Assembly: GCA_964601915.1 (NCBI GenBank)
Contig: CAZRPK010000001.1
Location: forward strand, 17,810-81,809
Direction of reading: 5' to 3'
From: GCA-002733465 sp964601915
GTDB taxonomy: Bacteria; Pseudomonadota; Gammaproteobacteria; Enterobacterales; Kangiellaceae
Length of the DNA: 64,000 nucleotides
Numbering within the stretch: position 1 is the first letter of the stretch; the number at the start of each line of letters is the position of its first letter. The position numbers and the translations under genes are program-made. The notes below the pieces were generated by a model that was not told where the DNA came from, ran no database searches, and saw nothing but the letters and a program-made list of their open reading frames with translations. Below, piece after piece: positions 44,763 to 52,961 of the stretch.

Positions 44763-45513
44763 ATTCCGATAGGGAGTCTTAAATCAAAACATGGATTATC
44801 AGGTGGTGACCAAACTGGGCATTCTTGGTTATTATCAGAAAAAGAACCATCCCAACATTCTTTTAAATTCCAGAGAGCTAAAAACATCTCTTTCCCAACC
44901 GGAGAAATCATCTTTTCCTCTTGAGAATGCGTTGACTAATAAATCCCATTTTTCAGGATGACTTGTAGTAGCAACTCTTGCAGTTGAGGCTTTTTTAATC
45001 AGATCAACGTATTTTTCACTTAAAAGGTGGATATAAAAAAGCTCATCTGGATATCTAAAATCAGGTTCTACTGCCAATGTAGTAATAGGTTTGTTTGTCG
45101 TATTAGAACGATTACTTGCCCATAGCGTTACTGTATCTATCGTGATTTTTTGAGCTGGATTGTAAAAACGGCTATGTAGGTACAAGAGCTAGAACTTTAT
45201 ACCATGTATCAGCAGTAGCCCTGCACAGGTTTCGTCTAGGATCGTACCAATGGTATTTATCTTTACAACGTCTTTTGAGGTTATCCCTAAACGTAGCATC
45301 AGCCCAAGTTCTTTGAACCCCGAATCGTCTATAATACCAGTCATGTACTTTACAAACACCTCCCCAACCAGACCATTGAGAGGCAGAACTACCGAGACCT
45401 GGTGTTGTACATGAATCTGTTGTGAACCCTGCAATATCGTTTTGATCGACAGCAAATGATGAGAAATTTATTAATAAACCGCTTATTGTTAATAATATTT
45501 TTAATCTATTCAT
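44708..45513 (-). pseudogene. Frameshifted phospholipase A2-like secreted protein gene
   Basis: From ATG 45513 the first 113 codons encode a signal peptide (MNRLKILLTISGLLINFSSFA) and a PLA2-like core: SGWGGVCKVHDWYYRRFG has the catalytic His-Asp pair, WADATFRDNLKRRC has the paired Asp and Cys, and a further Cys follows in NLCRATADTWYK. The frame stops at 45172, but coding character continues in a second frame (NPAQKITIDTVTLWASN, DFRYPDELFYIHLLSEKYVDLI) to about 44930 and in a third (SPVGKEMFLALWNLKECWDGSF, NPCFDLRLPIGICRG) to 44708. Two frameshifts are implied. The intact N-terminal piece might still be made. Confidence 0.65.
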
Positions 45514-45555
45514 TGACCATATCCCTATTTCAATTTGACCTAACAGTTGTTGCAC

Positions 45556-45764
45556 ATATACAACATAAATTTTATGAATACTAATCGATCCAACCTTTGA
45601 ATCCTAATATTTTAAATCAATGCATATTTAGGAGTGACATCTTTTAATAAATCATTCAAAATAGGTATCGTTATATAGTATGCTCTAATTGAGTTTTTTA
45701 GCGATAGAGCCGTTCCAAAATATAGGTTAGTTTTTAGAAAAAAAAGAGTAAAATAGGTTAAAAT
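45556..45764. other. Intergenic region before the rnf operon
   Basis: About 210 AT-rich bases between divergent genes. A promoter for the rnf set is expected here; I see only weak hexamer pairs and no RNA gene. Confidence 0.4.
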
Positions 45765-46112
45765 ATGCAAACATTTGAGCTTTACGGAGTCGCTTGGTTG
45801 GTTTACTTTATTTTAGGATTAGCCTTATTGGCTTTAGTTGCTTATAAAGTTAAAAAACTAACTTGGCCTTTTAAATTTGCCATCATTAGTTTTTTAGCGG
45901 TCGGTGCGTTAACACCAGATATTGTTACATCAAGTACCGTTGCCAATGCAGAAACTTATGCGCCATTGGTCATCACATCACTATTAAAAGCCGAAGTTGA
46001 AGGAAGCAAAGCCATCATTAGTGGTCTAGTTCAGTTAACAATAATTTGGGGGATTGTCTTCTTTATTGGTATGAGTATCCGACATTATTTAGCGACTCGC
46101 GCTAAACAATAA
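45765..46112 (+). CDS. Small membrane protein upstream of rnfA
   Basis: 115 residues. Three hydrophobic segments: 9-27, about 35-50 (LTWPFKFAIISFLAVGAL) and a last one near 85-105, with a middle segment bearing TPDIVTSSTVANAETYAPLVITSLLKAE. No motif is recognised. It starts the rnf set, 29 bases before rnfA. Small membrane genes are often seen between metG and rnfA in this group. Function unknown. Confidence 0.75.
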   Translation: MQTFELYGVAWLVYFILGLALLALVAYKVKKLTWPFKFAIISFLAVGALTPDIVTSSTVANAETYAPLVITSLLKAEVEGSKAIISGLVQLTIIWGIVFFIGMSIRHYLATRAKQ

Positions 46113-46141
46113 AGCGCTTTTCTACTAATGAGTCATTACTA

Positions 46142-46714
46142 ATGGACATACTGTTACTTCTCATTAGCACGGTTTTAGTTAATAACTTCATCTTAGTAAA
46201 ATTTCTTGGCCTTTGCCCGTTTATGGGTGTTTCAAGCAAAGTTGAAACAGCCACGGGAATGGCCGCCGCTACCACATTTGTTTTAACCCTTGCTTCAATG
46301 GTCAGTTATTTAATTAACTACTATATTTTACAGCCCTTCCATGTCGAATATTTACAAACTCTAGCATTTATTTTATCCATTGCAGTTGTTGTTCAATTTA
46401 CCGAAATGGTCATTCAAAAAACAAGCCCCATGCTACATAGAGTATTGGGAATATTTTTACCGTTAATTACAACCAACTGTGCAGTATTAGGCGTTGCGCT
46501 ATTGAATGTTAATCAGGGACATGATTTTATTCATTCCATTTTTTATGGTTTTGGTGCGGCAGTTGGATTTTCTTTAGTACTTATTTTATTTTCAGGGATG
46601 CGAGAGAGAATTGATGTAGCGGATGTCCCAAAACCATTTAAAGGCGCGGCCATTAGTCTTATTACTGCTGGGCTCATGTCATTAGCTTTTATGGGTTTTT
46701 CGGGGTTAGTTTAA
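46142..46714 (+). CDS. rnfA: Electron transport complex subunit RnfA
   Basis: 190 residues, normal length, six membrane helices. NNFILVKFLGLCPFMGVSSK near residue 14 and GIFLPLITTNCAVLGVALLN near 101 are RnfA signatures, including the conserved Cys residues that hold the intramembrane iron-sulfur cluster shared with RnfE. It is an inner-membrane subunit of the ion-translocating ferredoxin:NAD oxidoreductase. rnfB follows after 19 bases. Confidence 0.96.
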   Translation: MDILLLLISTVLVNNFILVKFLGLCPFMGVSSKVETATGMAAATTFVLTLASMVSYLINYYILQPFHVEYLQTLAFILSIAVVVQFTEMVIQKTSPMLHRVLGIFLPLITTNCAVLGVALLNVNQGHDFIHSIFYGFGAAVGFSLVLILFSGMRERIDVADVPKPFKGAAISLITAGLMSLAFMGFSGLV

Positions 46715-46733
46715 ATGAGACTTAGTTTAAATT

Positions 46734-47324
46734 ATGTTTGAGCTCATTCCAAAAATGTCACCATGGCTATTCGAAGTGTTACAAGCAACCCTTGTGATCA
46801 CAATTTTTGCAGGGATATGTGGCGCATTACTAGGGTACGCTTCCGTTTACTTTAAAGTGAAAGGTGATCCAATTATAGATCGAATTAATTCAATTTTACC
46901 ACAAACTCAATGCGGTCAATGCGGTCACCCTGGATGTAAACCTTACGCAGAAGCAATTGCCAATGGTGAAGCAATCAACCGATGCCCTCCTGGTGGTGAA
47001 GCTGGAATAAAATCACTCGCTAATCTTTTAGAGTTAGAAGTCATTCCGCTGAACGAAGATTGCGGTAAAGAGGCATTACCTAGAGTTGCATTTATCATTG
47101 AAGAAGAATGTATCGGATGCACTAAATGCATTCAAGCTTGTCCAGTTGATGCAATTGTTGGCACGGCAAAACAAATGCATACTGTCATTGTAAGTGAATG
47201 TACTGGTTGCGATTTATGTGTACCACCATGCCCAGTTGATTGTATAGAAATGCCATTTGTTAAAACTAATTTAATTAATTGGCGACAGCAAAAACCAACA
47301 TACCAGTCGATTGAGTTCAACTAA
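46734..47324 (+). CDS. rnfB: Electron transport complex subunit RnfB
   Basis: 196 residues. An N-terminal membrane helix (about 11-37), then the Fe-S motif CGQCGHPGCKPYAEAIANGE near 63, and two [4Fe-4S] ferredoxin motifs CIGCTKCIQACPVDAI and CTGCDLCVPPCPVDCI near 130-170. It is the electron-entry subunit. rnfC starts six bases after the stop. Confidence 0.96.
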   Translation: MFELIPKMSPWLFEVLQATLVITIFAGICGALLGYASVYFKVKGDPIIDRINSILPQTQCGQCGHPGCKPYAEAIANGEAINRCPPGGEAGIKSLANLLELEVIPLNEDCGKEALPRVAFIIEEECIGCTKCIQACPVDAIVGTAKQMHTVIVSECTGCDLCVPPCPVDCIEMPFVKTNLINWRQQKPTYQSIEFN

Positions 47325-47329
47325 TCACC

Positions 47330-48961
47330 ATGAATTCTAAATATAAAAAATTCACTTCAAATGCTACTTTTAAGTTTCACGGTGGAATTCATCCACCAGA
47401 AAATAAACTAATTTCAACTTCTCGTTCTATCACTAAACTTAAGCCTAGTAAATTATTTAGAATTCAAATCAATCAATCATCCATTCAAAACATTGAACAA
47501 TCAATAGAAGTTATAGTTGTTAAAGGACAAAAAGTTGTACAAGGAGAGGCTTTAACCTCCTTCCAATCGTCAAACGATTATCTTAACGTTCCAGTTCACT
47601 CACCTTGTAATGGGACAGTATTAGAAATTGAATTATTTAACTGTGGTCATAAATCTTCTTTACCAGAAATGACTATTGTGATTCAAGCCAATGAAAAAAT
47701 TCAACAAGAAACTTCCATTACAAAAATCGATAATAAATGGAAAAAGGATTCACAGAAAAACTTAATCAACAAAATTAGAAATGCCGGAATAGTAGGTCTA
47801 GGTGGAGCGACATTTCCAACTCATTTTAAACAGTCTACGCCGTTGAGTTCGCGTAACCTAAACCCCGCCACTTTGATTATTAATGCAATGGAATGTGAGC
47901 CTTATATTACTTGTGATGATCGACTTTTAAGAGAATATGCAAATGAAATTATTGAAGGCGCTCTTATCGTTTCAAAAATTGTCAATTGTAAAAAAATTAT
48001 CTTTGCTATTGAAGACAATAAACCTGAAGCCATCCTATCTATCCAAAAATCACTAAAACAGATAATAAAAAATGAAATAGAATTTTCAATAATAGTTGCA
48101 CCAACAAAATATCCCAGTGGTGGGGAAAAACAATTGATTCAAATTGTTACTGGACAAGAATTAAGCAAACAACAATTACCGAAAGACCTCAATATTTTAG
48201 TCCAAAATGTTGCGACACTATTTGCTGTTTACCAAGCTATTGTATTAAATAGAAATTTGACAGAGCGACTCATTACCATAACGGGTGATTTAGTCGATGA
48301 GCCGGGAAATTATTGGATATCTTTTGGCACCCCCTTTTCACATATTATTTCTCAATTTAAACTATCAGAAAAAAAATTAGATTTTATCACTATTGGAGGT
48401 TCTTTAATGGGCCAAAAAATATCAAATTTTAATATTCCAACTAGTAAAAAAGTGAACTGCTTAATTTTTAACAAACGCAATATTAAGGTTAAAGTAAACG
48501 ATTGTATTCGATGCGGAGAATGTGAAACGATTTGCCCAATTAAGCTCTTACCGCAACAGCTCTATTGGTTTGCTAAATCAGAACAGTGGAAACCAATTGA
48601 GCAATTAAATTTGAATGCATGTATTGAATGTGGCGCCTGCGATTATGTTTGCCCTAGTAATATTCCATTAGTGGATTATTTTCGATTTGCAAAATCTGAA
48701 GTCAAACACCTATCTAATAAAGAGCAAATTTCTGGATTAGCAAAACAACGATTCGACAATCGAGAGAAACGACTCATACGTATCAAGCTAGACAAAAAAG
48801 AAAAACAGAAAAAAGCAAAACAAGATAGAAAAAAATCGTCAAAAAATAAATCAGTTGATCCTGATGGTAAAAAAACTGCTATTTTAGATGCTCTCAATCG
48901 CGTAAAAAATAAAACCAAACAAAAAAACGAATTAAATATCGAGTTAACCGATGAGAAATAG
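47330..48961 (+). CDS. rnfC: Electron transport complex subunit RnfC
   Basis: 543 residues, shorter than the E. coli protein (about 740), lacking most of the long repetitive C-terminus. GGATFPTHFK near 166 and the NAD/FMN-binding segment INAMECEPYITCDDRLLREY near 183 are typical. Two [4Fe-4S] motifs CIRCGECETICPIKLLPQQL and CIECGACDYVCPSNIPLV lie near 387-440. The C-terminus is very Lys-rich. It overlaps rnfD by 11 bases. Confidence 0.94.
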   Translation: MNSKYKKFTSNATFKFHGGIHPPENKLISTSRSITKLKPSKLFRIQINQSSIQNIEQSIEVIVVKGQKVVQGEALTSFQSSNDYLNVPVHSPCNGTVLEIELFNCGHKSSLPEMTIVIQANEKIQQETSITKIDNKWKKDSQKNLINKIRNAGIVGLGGATFPTHFKQSTPLSSRNLNPATLIINAMECEPYITCDDRLLREYANEIIEGALIVSKIVNCKKIIFAIEDNKPEAILSIQKSLKQIIKNEIEFSIIVAPTKYPSGGEKQLIQIVTGQELSKQQLPKDLNILVQNVATLFAVYQAIVLNRNLTERLITITGDLVDEPGNYWISFGTPFSHIISQFKLSEKKLDFITIGGSLMGQKISNFNIPTSKKVNCLIFNKRNIKVKVNDCIRCGECETICPIKLLPQQLYWFAKSEQWKPIEQLNLNACIECGACDYVCPSNIPLVDYFRFAKSEVKHLSNKEQISGLAKQRFDNREKRLIRIKLDKKEKQKKAKQDRKKSSKNKSVDPDGKKTAILDALNRVKNKTKQKNELNIELTDEK

Positions 48962-50132
48962 TCCATTCCCTAACTTGAAAATATCAGATAAAAATCGATC
49001 AATCAATCAATTAATGCTACTTGTCTGCACGGGATTAATACCTGGCACAATAACTCAGTTTTATTTCTTTGGCTGGGGAGTTTTAATTAATCTATTACTT
49101 TGTAGCATTTTTGCTGTTAGCGCAGAAGCCTTAATTCTAAAAATAAGGAAACGCCCAGTTGTAGCAATTTTAAAAGATAACTCTGCTTTATTAACTGGGC
49201 TACTTCTTGGTTTGGCTATACCACCTTTATTGCCTTGGTGGATGAGTTTTATTGGCGTTTACTTTGCTATTATTTTTGCCAAGCACTTGTATGGTGGTTT
49301 AGGATACAATCCGTTTAATCCCGCAATGATTGGTTATGTTTTGCTACTGATTTCCTTTCCGTTAGCGATGACTAATTGGTTACCTACACAGGAATTACTC
49401 ATTCTAAAACCTAATCTGATACAGAGTGTTAATCTAACCTTTTTTGGTATCACAACAGGTATAACGAATGAATTCAATACTGTATCAGATATTAAAACAC
49501 TCGCCGATGGTTTTACTATGGCAACACCGTTGGATCTTATAAGAACCTCTATTTCTCAGGGGTTTATGCTTTCAGAAATACAGAGTCACTCAAGCGAGAA
49601 CGACTCTTTTAACATTAATTCATCAAGCTGGGTGTGGGTTAATGTTGCTTATTTATTTGGTGGTATTTATTTACTACTTCTTAAAATAATTCGCTGGCAT
49701 ATTCCAGTCTCAATAATGGTTTCAATGATTATTACCTCCGCTTTTCTATCGATGCTTGACAATCAAATTTATCTATCGGCCAGTGATCATTTATTCTATG
49801 GAGCGTCAATGCTTGGTGTGTTTTTCATTGCAACCGATCCAGTTAGTGCATCAACCACACAAAAAGGTCGATTAGTTTATGGTGCATTAATTGGTTTTAC
49901 CTTAATTATGATTAGAACTTTTGGTAGTTACCCAGACGCATTTGCTTTTTCGGTTATTTTATTGAACATCGCATCACCTACCATCGACCATTATTTTCGT
50001 CCTAAGGTTTACGGAATGAAAAGTCCAGTAGAAGTAATTCCAGTAAAGGTATTGGATGACAATTTACAGGACGATAGTTTACAGGTACTTGATTTTAAGA
50101 ACCATGATTTTAAGGATCGTCATAATGAGTAG
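48951..50132 (+). CDS. rnfD: Electron transport complex subunit RnfD
   Basis: 393 residues with about nine to ten membrane helices. The FMN-threonine site is in GFTMATPLDLI near residue 184. LLGLAIPPLLPWWMSFIG and GLGYNPFNPAMIGYV near 80-125, and FIATDPVSASTTQKGRLVYG near 300, are conserved RnfD/NqrB-type stretches. The C-terminal tail has a short duplicated-looking stretch (VLDDNLQDDSLQVLD) before the stop. It overlaps rnfG by eight bases. Confidence 0.95.
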   Translation: MRNSPFPNLKISDKNRSINQLMLLVCTGLIPGTITQFYFFGWGVLINLLLCSIFAVSAEALILKIRKRPVVAILKDNSALLTGLLLGLAIPPLLPWWMSFIGVYFAIIFAKHLYGGLGYNPFNPAMIGYVLLLISFPLAMTNWLPTQELLILKPNLIQSVNLTFFGITTGITNEFNTVSDIKTLADGFTMATPLDLIRTSISQGFMLSEIQSHSSENDSFNINSSSWVWVNVAYLFGGIYLLLLKIIRWHIPVSIMVSMIITSAFLSMLDNQIYLSASDHLFYGASMLGVFFIATDPVSASTTQKGRLVYGALIGFTLIMIRTFGSYPDAFAFSVILLNIASPTIDHYFRPKVYGMKSPVEVIPVKVLDDNLQDDSLQVLDFKNHDFKDRHNE

Positions 50133-50784
50133 TAATGATATTCTAAAAAAATCCGTCCGAAAAAATGCTTTTATACTTGCACTATTTGCAATGGCTTCTA
50201 CCGCACTCGTTTCTATTGTTCATCAATTGACCAAAGATAAAATAGCGAGTGAAGTAGAACGAGTGATGAGCCAACAACTTAACAAATTGGTACCATCAGA
50301 CAATTACAATAATTCACCTACCAGCGACTGCATTTTCATAAAAAATTATTCTAGAATAAACCAAGTCTCAATCCAAAAAGTTCATCGTTTCCGGAAGAAT
50401 AATCAAAATATCGCACTAGTATTTACATCGACCGCACATGATGGCTATTCGGGAGATATTAATCTGTTAATAGCACTATCTAGCAAAGATAGACTACTTG
50501 GCGTTGAAATTCTAAATCACAGAGAAACACCTGGCTTAGGCGATAAAATCGAATCCAACAAAAGTAATTGGCTACAACAGTTTGAGAATGTTTTATTAAA
50601 TGGTTTTAATGATAAAAGTTGGCATGTCAAAAAAGATGGCGGTGATTTTGATGCTTTAACCGGTGCAACGGTTACGCCTAGAGCAACTATTAATTCTATT
50701 TATCAAACAGTTTTATATTTTACCAAAAATAAAGCAGCAATATTTAGTAGTAAAGGAAATTGCGAGAATGAACGTAGCGACTAA
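50125..50784 (+). CDS. rnfG: Electron transport complex subunit RnfG
   Basis: 219 residues from ATG 50125; frames open further upstream lie inside rnfD. One N-terminal membrane helix (about 16-37). The covalent FMN-threonine site reads DALTGATVTPRA near residue 179. LNHRETPGLGDKIE near 131 is conserved in the family. Its stop is three bases from the stop of the convergent GGDEF gene. rnfE, expected next, is not present. Confidence 0.95.
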   Translation: MSSNDILKKSVRKNAFILALFAMASTALVSIVHQLTKDKIASEVERVMSQQLNKLVPSDNYNNSPTSDCIFIKNYSRINQVSIQKVHRFRKNNQNIALVFTSTAHDGYSGDINLLIALSSKDRLLGVEILNHRETPGLGDKIESNKSNWLQQFENVLLNGFNDKSWHVKKDGGDFDALTGATVTPRATINSIYQTVLYFTKNKAAIFSSKGNCENERSD

Positions 50785-50786
50785 AA

Positions 50787-51743
50787 TCATTCGTGACGAG
50801 ACGTTTTATTTCTACCATTTTCTTTTGACCGATAAAGCGCTTTATCTGAGTTTTCTAACCAATCTTTGGCTGACAAAATATCGGTACTCAATTGGCAAAT
50901 ACCTAAACTGACGGTAAACTTGATTTCTAAATCATCATAAACGATTATCATTTTCTCAATTTTTTTACGTAGACGTTCAGCAAATTTATATGCGCCATCT
51001 ATATCTGTCTCTAAAAGCAAAGCAACAAATTCTTCTCCTCCGTAACGACCACAAATATCTTGTTCTCTTGCACACTCGACTAAAGTTTTTGCACATTCTC
51101 TAATGACTTCATCGCCCGCCTGATGTCCGTATGTATCATTAACTTGTTTAAAATGATCTATATCAAAAATCACCAAGCTGATCATTTGTTGATAGCGACT
51201 AAATTTCTTAAATTCGAACTCTTGGCAATCCTGCCAATAACCTCTATTATTCAAATTAGTCAATTTATCAGTACGACTTAGTTTTTCTAATTGTAAATTG
51301 GCTGTTTTTAAAGCACGTCGATTAGTGGCTACGTCCGTTACATCATAGACAATAATACAAATATTCTCTACTTCGCCCGTCGTTGATAAGATCGGGAAAA
51401 TAGAAATATTTTGGTACATCAACTCAGCAATTCCAGTGATTGGGCGATAATTTTTGAATTTAAAAACAAAGGGACGTTGTTCCCATATGCTAAAAGCACG
51501 AATTTTTAACTGAAATACTGATTCAACTTTATGTTGAAACCATTTTTTATCAATCTCAGGAAATAAATCAAAAACATTTTTATTACGTGTATAATTTGCA
51601 ACAACCCCGCTATGATTTTCCATAAAACTATTCCAGAGCTGAATTTCATTATCCTTATTCAATACCACCAGACCGACATCTATGTTTTGTAACATATCCA
51701 TCATCCAGTGAAACTCTCTTAGTTGTTCTATTGAATTAGTCAT
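50787..51743 (-). CDS. Diguanylate cyclase with PAS domain
   Basis: 318 residues. N-terminal PAS-like sensor (about 15-145: DVGLVVLNKDNEIQLWNSF). GGDEF domain with FDIDHFKQVNDTYGHQAGDEV near 198 and the active site RYGGEEFVALL near 236. An RxxD inhibitory site (REQD) lies five residues before it, so product inhibition is likely. No membrane segment, so it is probably cytosolic and senses an intracellular signal. It would make c-di-GMP, matching the FimX-like and PilZ proteins downstream. Transcribed toward rnfG. Confidence 0.9.
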   Translation of the reverse strand: MTNSIEQLREFHWMMDMLQNIDVGLVVLNKDNEIQLWNSFMENHSGVVANYTRNKNVFDLFPEIDKKWFQHKVESVFQLKIRAFSIWEQRPFVFKFKNYRPITGIAELMYQNISIFPILSTTGEVENICIIVYDVTDVATNRRALKTANLQLEKLSRTDKLTNLNNRGYWQDCQEFEFKKFSRYQQMISLVIFDIDHFKQVNDTYGHQAGDEVIRECAKTLVECAREQDICGRYGGEEFVALLLETDIDGAYKFAERLRKKIEKMIIVYDDLEIKFTVSLGICQLSTDILSAKDWLENSDKALYRSKENGRNKTSRHE

Positions 51744-51792
51744 AGTTTTGTTTAGATCATTTATACCTTATGTATTTTATTCAGTGATAAAT

Positions 51793-52800
51793 TTATACCG
51801 TATATTGTAATATGTTTTTTAATGGTGCTACGCATGACTCTGTAAATAACAATAATAAATCACAATTAATCCCTTTATTTTCAATTCGATAATTAATTTC
51901 GATCGATAAAGCTTTATCCCAGTTTTTAACACTATTATTAATTAAATCTTTAACTTTTAGATGTTGACCCAAGACAATGGGATGACCTTGACTTAAATTG
52001 ATATCAAGTTGGTCAGATATACCTTGTAAGCATGCTCCAACTAAAATATTAGCGATATCCATTAACAATTCTAATTCAATTTTTTCATTAATTTTACCAC
52101 CATACTTCATTAAAGAAGCTATATTCTTAAACGATGAATCATTAAATATCAGCAAGGCTTCACCAGAAAGTCCAGAACCAATAAAGCCTTGGCAAACAGA
52201 TGAAACGGTTTCATCTTGAGCAGAGAATTGCAATGCCATATGCAACTCAGTCAATTCAATATGGTTTACTTTAGGGATTGGTAATTCAACAAACACATCC
52301 AAAAATCGAGCTAAGACATCCCCGGCTCTACCCATTGCAACATTTGAAATTTCTTGCACCGCATCAATAAATTCGGATTCACTCATTTCTGAATTTGTAC
52401 GCGATAAATTAACATCCTCTTTTAATTCATTAGCTTCGATAAAATTATTTTCAATCAGTACTTTGAGTAAGATATCTTTAGATATTGGTTTTTTAATGAA
52501 GTCCATAGCACCTAACTCTAAAACACGTTCTTGTGCGGTTGGTTGGATATCACTGGAAACAACTAAAATATCCATTTCAATCGAACAGCTTCTCAACTCT
52601 TCCAACGTTTCATACCCATCAAATACAGGCATATTTAAGTCCAAAAACATTAAATCAGGTGCATAATCTTGGATTATGTTAATAGCCTCTCTACCATGCT
52701 CTGCATAAATAATTTCAACAGGCCAATCATCAGGCAAACAACGTGCAAGTTGTTTTCTCGCCATTCTTGAGTCATCGCAAATTAAGATAGTTTTTGACAT
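51793..52800 (-). CDS. Response regulator with CheC/CheX-like phosphatase domain
   Basis: 335 residues. A receiver domain at the N-terminus (phosphoacceptor Asp 54 in MFLDLNMPVFDG, DD at 9-10, Lys in FIKKPISKD). From about 145 the CheC-type phosphatase motifs are visible: FIDAVQEISNVAMGRAGDVLA with ExxN, and a second copy MDIANILVGACLQGISDQLD with Asp in place of Glu. Such proteins dephosphorylate CheY-like regulators. Direct neighbours are a cyclase and a YtjB-like gene, and no chemotaxis kinase is nearby. Its partner cannot be named. Confidence 0.85.
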   Translation of the reverse strand: MSKTILICDDSRMARKQLARCLPDDWPVEIIYAEHGREAINIIQDYAPDLMFLDLNMPVFDGYETLEELRSCSIEMDILVVSSDIQPTAQERVLELGAMDFIKKPISKDILLKVLIENNFIEANELKEDVNLSRTNSEMSESEFIDAVQEISNVAMGRAGDVLARFLDVFVELPIPKVNHIELTELHMALQFSAQDETVSSVCQGFIGSGLSGEALLIFNDSSFKNIASLMKYGGKINEKIELELLMDIANILVGACLQGISDQLDINLSQGHPIVLGQHLKVKDLINNSVKNWDKALSIEINYRIENKGINCDLLLLFTESCVAPLKNILQYTV

Positions 52801-52961
52801 TTTTTATTCTAGTTAGAGATATATTTTATATAATTAGAGTGTTATTTAGTTATAGCAAATTATTCTTGTTTTTTCCTTCTTATTTTACTATTAGAGCTAG
52901 ATTGACAATCTTCTAAGCTAATTTAGCTTTCTAAAAGTAGTCAAAACATACTTTTATTATC

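Noticed and set aside
44835..45185. An independent small gene between the PLA2-like and Sel1-like genes
   Set aside because: It starts from TTG in the middle of coding-like sequence that continues from the PLA2-like frame; it fits a frameshifted continuation better.
50663..50911. A small protein gene between rnfG and the GGDEF gene
   Set aside because: Most of it overlaps rnfG in another frame, and its tail is antisense to the GGDEF gene. Only the MNVATKIIRD start is of interest, as a possible rnfE relic.
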